Source: Hyphomicrobium_A sp964405975
Lineage (GTDB): Bacteria; Pseudomonadota; Alphaproteobacteria; Rhizobiales; Hyphomicrobiaceae
Length of the DNA: 64,000 nt
Direction of reading: 5' to 3'
NCBI GenBank assembly: GCA_964405975.1
Contig: CAYOPW010000003.1
Coordinates: 27,458 to 91,457 of the forward strand
Below are positions 61,719-64,000 of the stretch, one piece after another. Positions within the stretch are counted from its first letter, which is position 1. Every line of letters begins with the position of its first letter. The notes beneath the pieces are model-generated. The model saw only the letters and a program-made list of their open reading frames with translations. It was not told where the DNA came from and made no database searches. A program made the position numbers and the translations under genes.

Positions 61719-63209
61719 ATGATCGACGATAGGACCCAATCCGGCGTGCCCATTCTGGCTCGACATCGGCGTTTGCGCCAAGGCGTGATCGGGTGCGTGC
61801 TTGCCGGTCTCGCAGGGCTCTTGGCTGCCCATCATGCCGGTGCCCAGGAACCGACCGCAGAACGCTCCCGCCCCGTCGCCGTCCTCGTCGAAGTGGACGG
61901 TGCCATTGGGCCTGCGAGCGTGCGCCACGTGGAGACGGCGATCGCAGAGGCCGAAGAGCGCTATGCCGAAGTCGTGATCTTGCAGCTGGACACACCAGGG
62001 GGCCTTGTGACGAGCATGCGTGAGATGGTGGCTGCCATCATCGCTTCACGGGTGCCCGTCGTTGGGTATGTCGCGCCGTCGGGAGCCCGCGCAGCAAGTG
62101 CCGGCACATACATCATCTACGCCACGCACATTGCGGCGATGGCACCGGGCACCAACATCGGCGCGGCGACGCCCATTACAATGGGAATGCCCGGCCTACC
62201 AGAAACAGACCCGAATAAGAAGAACGCAGCGGAGAAAACAGACGAGGACAAACCAAGCGACGACAAGACGGAACCCGTCGCTCCGAAGGATCCCGCCAAG
62301 GCCAAAGCGGTCAACGACGCAGTCGCTTTCATACGGAGCCTCGCTGAGCTGCGCGACCGTAACGTGGAATGGGCCGAGGAGGCGGTGCGCAAGGCCTCGA
62401 GTATCTCAGCGAACGAGGCACTGCGGCTCGACGTTATCAACTTAGTCTCGCCCGACATCGAGCATCTTTTGAGTGACCTTGACGGGCGGAAGGTACTCGT
62501 CGCTGGCAAGGACGAGACGCTGTCGACCAAGGGGTTGACGGTGGAGCGCATCGAGCCTGACGTTCTAACTGAGATCTTGAACATCATCACCGATCCAAAC
62601 ATCGCACTGATCTTGCTGATGATCGGCGTCTATGGCCTCATCTTCGAGTTTGCCACGCCAGGCAGCATAGGCCCCGGCGTTGTCGGTGCGATTTGTCTCG
62701 TTCTGGGCCTTTATGCGCTCAATCAGCTTCCCTTCAACTACACCGGTCTCACGCTGGTGCTGATTGGTATCGTTTGCATGGTGGCTGAGGCGTTCACGCC
62801 GACTTTTGGAGTTCTGGGAATAGGCGGCCTTGTCGCCTTCGTGTTGGGAGCCGCCTTCCTCATCGATACCGATGTCCCCGCTTTCCAGCTCTCGTCAACG
62901 GTCATTGCAGCCACTGGGCTGGCGAGCGCCCTCATCCTTATTGTGTTGCTTGGCTACGTGTTGCGCAGTTTGCGCCGGCCCATATCCGGCGGCGTCGGCG
63001 GCGTCGTCGGCAACATGGCGAAGGTGATGGATTGGTCGGGAACAGCCGGGCACGTTTGGGTTCATGGTGAGCGTTGGGAGGCGCGGGCTAGTGAGCGGCT
63101 TGAGGTTGATCAGCAGGTTCGGGTGCTTCGCATTGACGGGCTGACGCTCGTTGTGTCGCCGGTACTGACAGAGGCGAGCCCCGAACAGTCACAAGAACAA
63201 GGAGTTTGA
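61719..63209 (+). CDS. NfeD-like membrane-bound ClpP-class serine protease
   Basis: 496 residues from ATG 61719, with GGAGGAG at 12 bases. N-terminal membrane segment, then a ClpP-like domain with APSGARAASAGTYI (candidate nucleophile Ser127), an inserted charged segment (KKNAAEKTDEDKPSDDKTEP) and GTNIGAATPI. Several membrane helices follow, then a C-terminal OB-fold NfeD domain (GHVWVHGERWEARASERLEV). The partner SPFH gene follows and overlaps; such pairs shape membrane domains and cleave stomatin-like proteins. Confidence 0.92.
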   Translation: MIDDRTQSGVPILARHRRLRQGVIGCVLAGLAGLLAAHHAGAQEPTAERSRPVAVLVEVDGAIGPASVRHVETAIAEAEERYAEVVILQLDTPGGLVTSMREMVAAIIASRVPVVGYVAPSGARAASAGTYIIYATHIAAMAPGTNIGAATPITMGMPGLPETDPNKKNAAEKTDEDKPSDDKTEPVAPKDPAKAKAVNDAVAFIRSLAELRDRNVEWAEEAVRKASSISANEALRLDVINLVSPDIEHLLSDLDGRKVLVAGKDETLSTKGLTVERIEPDVLTEILNIITDPNIALILLMIGVYGLIFEFATPGSIGPGVVGAICLVLGLYALNQLPFNYTGLTLVLIGIVCMVAEAFTPTFGVLGIGGLVAFVLGAAFLIDTDVPAFQLSSTVIAATGLASALILIVLLGYVLRSLRRPISGGVGGVVGNMAKVMDWSGTAGHVWVHGERWEARASERLEVDQQVRVLRIDGLTLVVSPVLTEASPEQSQEQGV

Positions 63210-63211
63210 TC

Positions 63212-63964
63212 ATGTCACTGGATCTCAATTTTGCTTTCACGATCGTCGTTGGGCTGTTTTTGATCTACATCTTGATGCAGGCGATCTGGATCTTTCGCGA
63301 GTACGAGCGCGGCGTCGTCTTCACGCTGGGCCGCTATACCAAAACGATTGGGCCGGGGTTGACCTTCGTCATTCCCCTCGTGCAGCAGGTAGTTCGCGTC
63401 GATTTGCGCGTGAAGGTCGAAGACGTGCCGACGCAGGACGTGATCTCGCGCGACAACGTCTCCGTCAAAGTCAACGCGGTCATCTACTTCCGGGTGGTCG
63501 ATCCCGCGCGCGCGACCATCAGCGTCGAGGACTTCATGGTGGCGACGAGCCAGCTCGCACAGACGACGCTGCGCTCAGTGCTCGGTAAGCACGAGCTCGA
63601 CGAGATGCTCGCGGAGCGCGAAAAACTGAACTCCGACATACAAGAGATCCTCGATCAACAGACGGACCCCTGGGGCATCAAGGTCGCCAATGTCGAGATC
63701 AAGCACGTCGACATCGACGAGAGCATGGTGAGAGCGATCGCAAAGCAGGCGGAAGCGGAGCGTTTCCGTCGCGCCAAGATCATCAATGCGGAAGGCGAGC
63801 AGCAGGCGGCGCAGAAGCTGGTCGAAGCCGGCAAGAAGCTGGCCGAGCAGCCGAACGCCATGTTGCTGCGCTACTTTGGAGCGCTCCATGACGTGGCGGG
63901 CAATCGCACCTCGACAATTGTCTTCCCAATCCCGATGGATCTTTTGGCGAGCTTGAAGTCTTGA
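63212..63964 (+). CDS. SPFH/stomatin-like membrane protein
   Basis: 250 residues from ATG 63212, preceded by AAGGAG six bases upstream. N-terminal membrane segment (about 9-26) then the SPFH domain: REYERGVVFTLGRYTKTIGPG, VEDVPTQDVISRDNVSVKVN and LRSVLGKHELDEMLAERE. A C-terminal helical tail (AEAERFRRAKIINAEGEQQA) would oligomerise. Partner of the NfeD protease, 2 bp away. The window ends 36 bp later. Confidence 0.93.
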   Translation: MSLDLNFAFTIVVGLFLIYILMQAIWIFREYERGVVFTLGRYTKTIGPGLTFVIPLVQQVVRVDLRVKVEDVPTQDVISRDNVSVKVNAVIYFRVVDPARATISVEDFMVATSQLAQTTLRSVLGKHELDEMLAEREKLNSDIQEILDQQTDPWGIKVANVEIKHVDIDESMVRAIAKQAEAERFRRAKIINAEGEQQAAQKLVEAGKKLAEQPNAMLLRYFGALHDVAGNRTSTIVFPIPMDLLASLKS

Positions 63965-64000
63965 TCTCGCGCCGGTGTCACGCCGAAGCAAATCATCCTA

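Overview
The window looks like a piece of an alphaproteobacterial chromosome, most likely order Hyphomicrobiales (Rhizobiales), and possibly a methylotroph-like Hyphomicrobiaceae relative. Reasons: moderately high G+C; the gene order mnmG-mnmE-rho-hemJ-hemE | PPSR-maf-aroE-coaE-dnaQ-secB-fxsA-timA-mltA-smr; alphaproteobacterial families (DUF2794, DUF2865, IalB-like, Tim44-like); a mesaconyl-CoA hydratase of the ethylmalonyl-CoA pathway; and a free-standing pqqA. Nearly everything is vertically inherited housekeeping DNA. I see no insertion sequence, prophage, CRISPR array, rRNA or tRNA.

Region 1 (1-17 kb) is probably the replication-origin neighbourhood. Genes left of about 8.66 kb run leftward (mnmG, mnmE, rho, hemJ, hemE) and most genes right of about 9.08 kb run rightward (PPSR, maf, aroE, coaE, dnaQ). 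The hemE-PPSR gap is where the Caulobacter origin lies. Here it holds an AT-rich stretch with three GANTC (CcrM) sites in 27 bp. A near-perfect parS site sits in the mnmE-mnmG gap, about 7.6 kb away.

Region 2 (17-32 kb) holds RNA-modifying and repair-type enzymes, an arylesterase divergent from a YbbA/YbbP-type ABC exporter, a Bax-inhibitor-1 protein, an M3 peptidase and aconitase. An unannotated structured RNA with its own promoter-like -10 and a strong intrinsic terminator lies at 26059-26215, between DUF2794 and the peptidase.

Region 3 (32-38 kb) holds the cytochrome c maturation genes ccmABCD and ccmG (dsbE), then carbonic anhydrase, nhaA and a pyridoxal kinase.

Region 4 (38-60 kb) is the carbon-oxidation core: a CoA-ester lyase and mesaconyl-CoA hydratase beside sdhCDA, then sdhB, mdh, sucCD, sucAB and lpd. 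Together these encode the TCA branch from 2-oxoglutarate to oxaloacetate, with entry from the ethylmalonyl-CoA pathway. sdhA and sdhB are split by 2.7 kb carrying an orphan pqqA, two small secreted proteins, a Nudix hydrolase and an unknown protein. A histone H1-like protein, a GNAT acetyltransferase and zapE separate sdhB from mdh.

Region 5 (59-64 kb) holds a TraB/GumN protein, xerC, and an nfeD-SPFH membrane protease/stomatin pair.

I found no clear new multi-gene defence or metabolic system. The items most worth following are the origin candidate with its GANTC cluster, the structured RNA, the isolated pqqA inside the split sdh locus, and the palindromic repeats in front of the histone-like gene.
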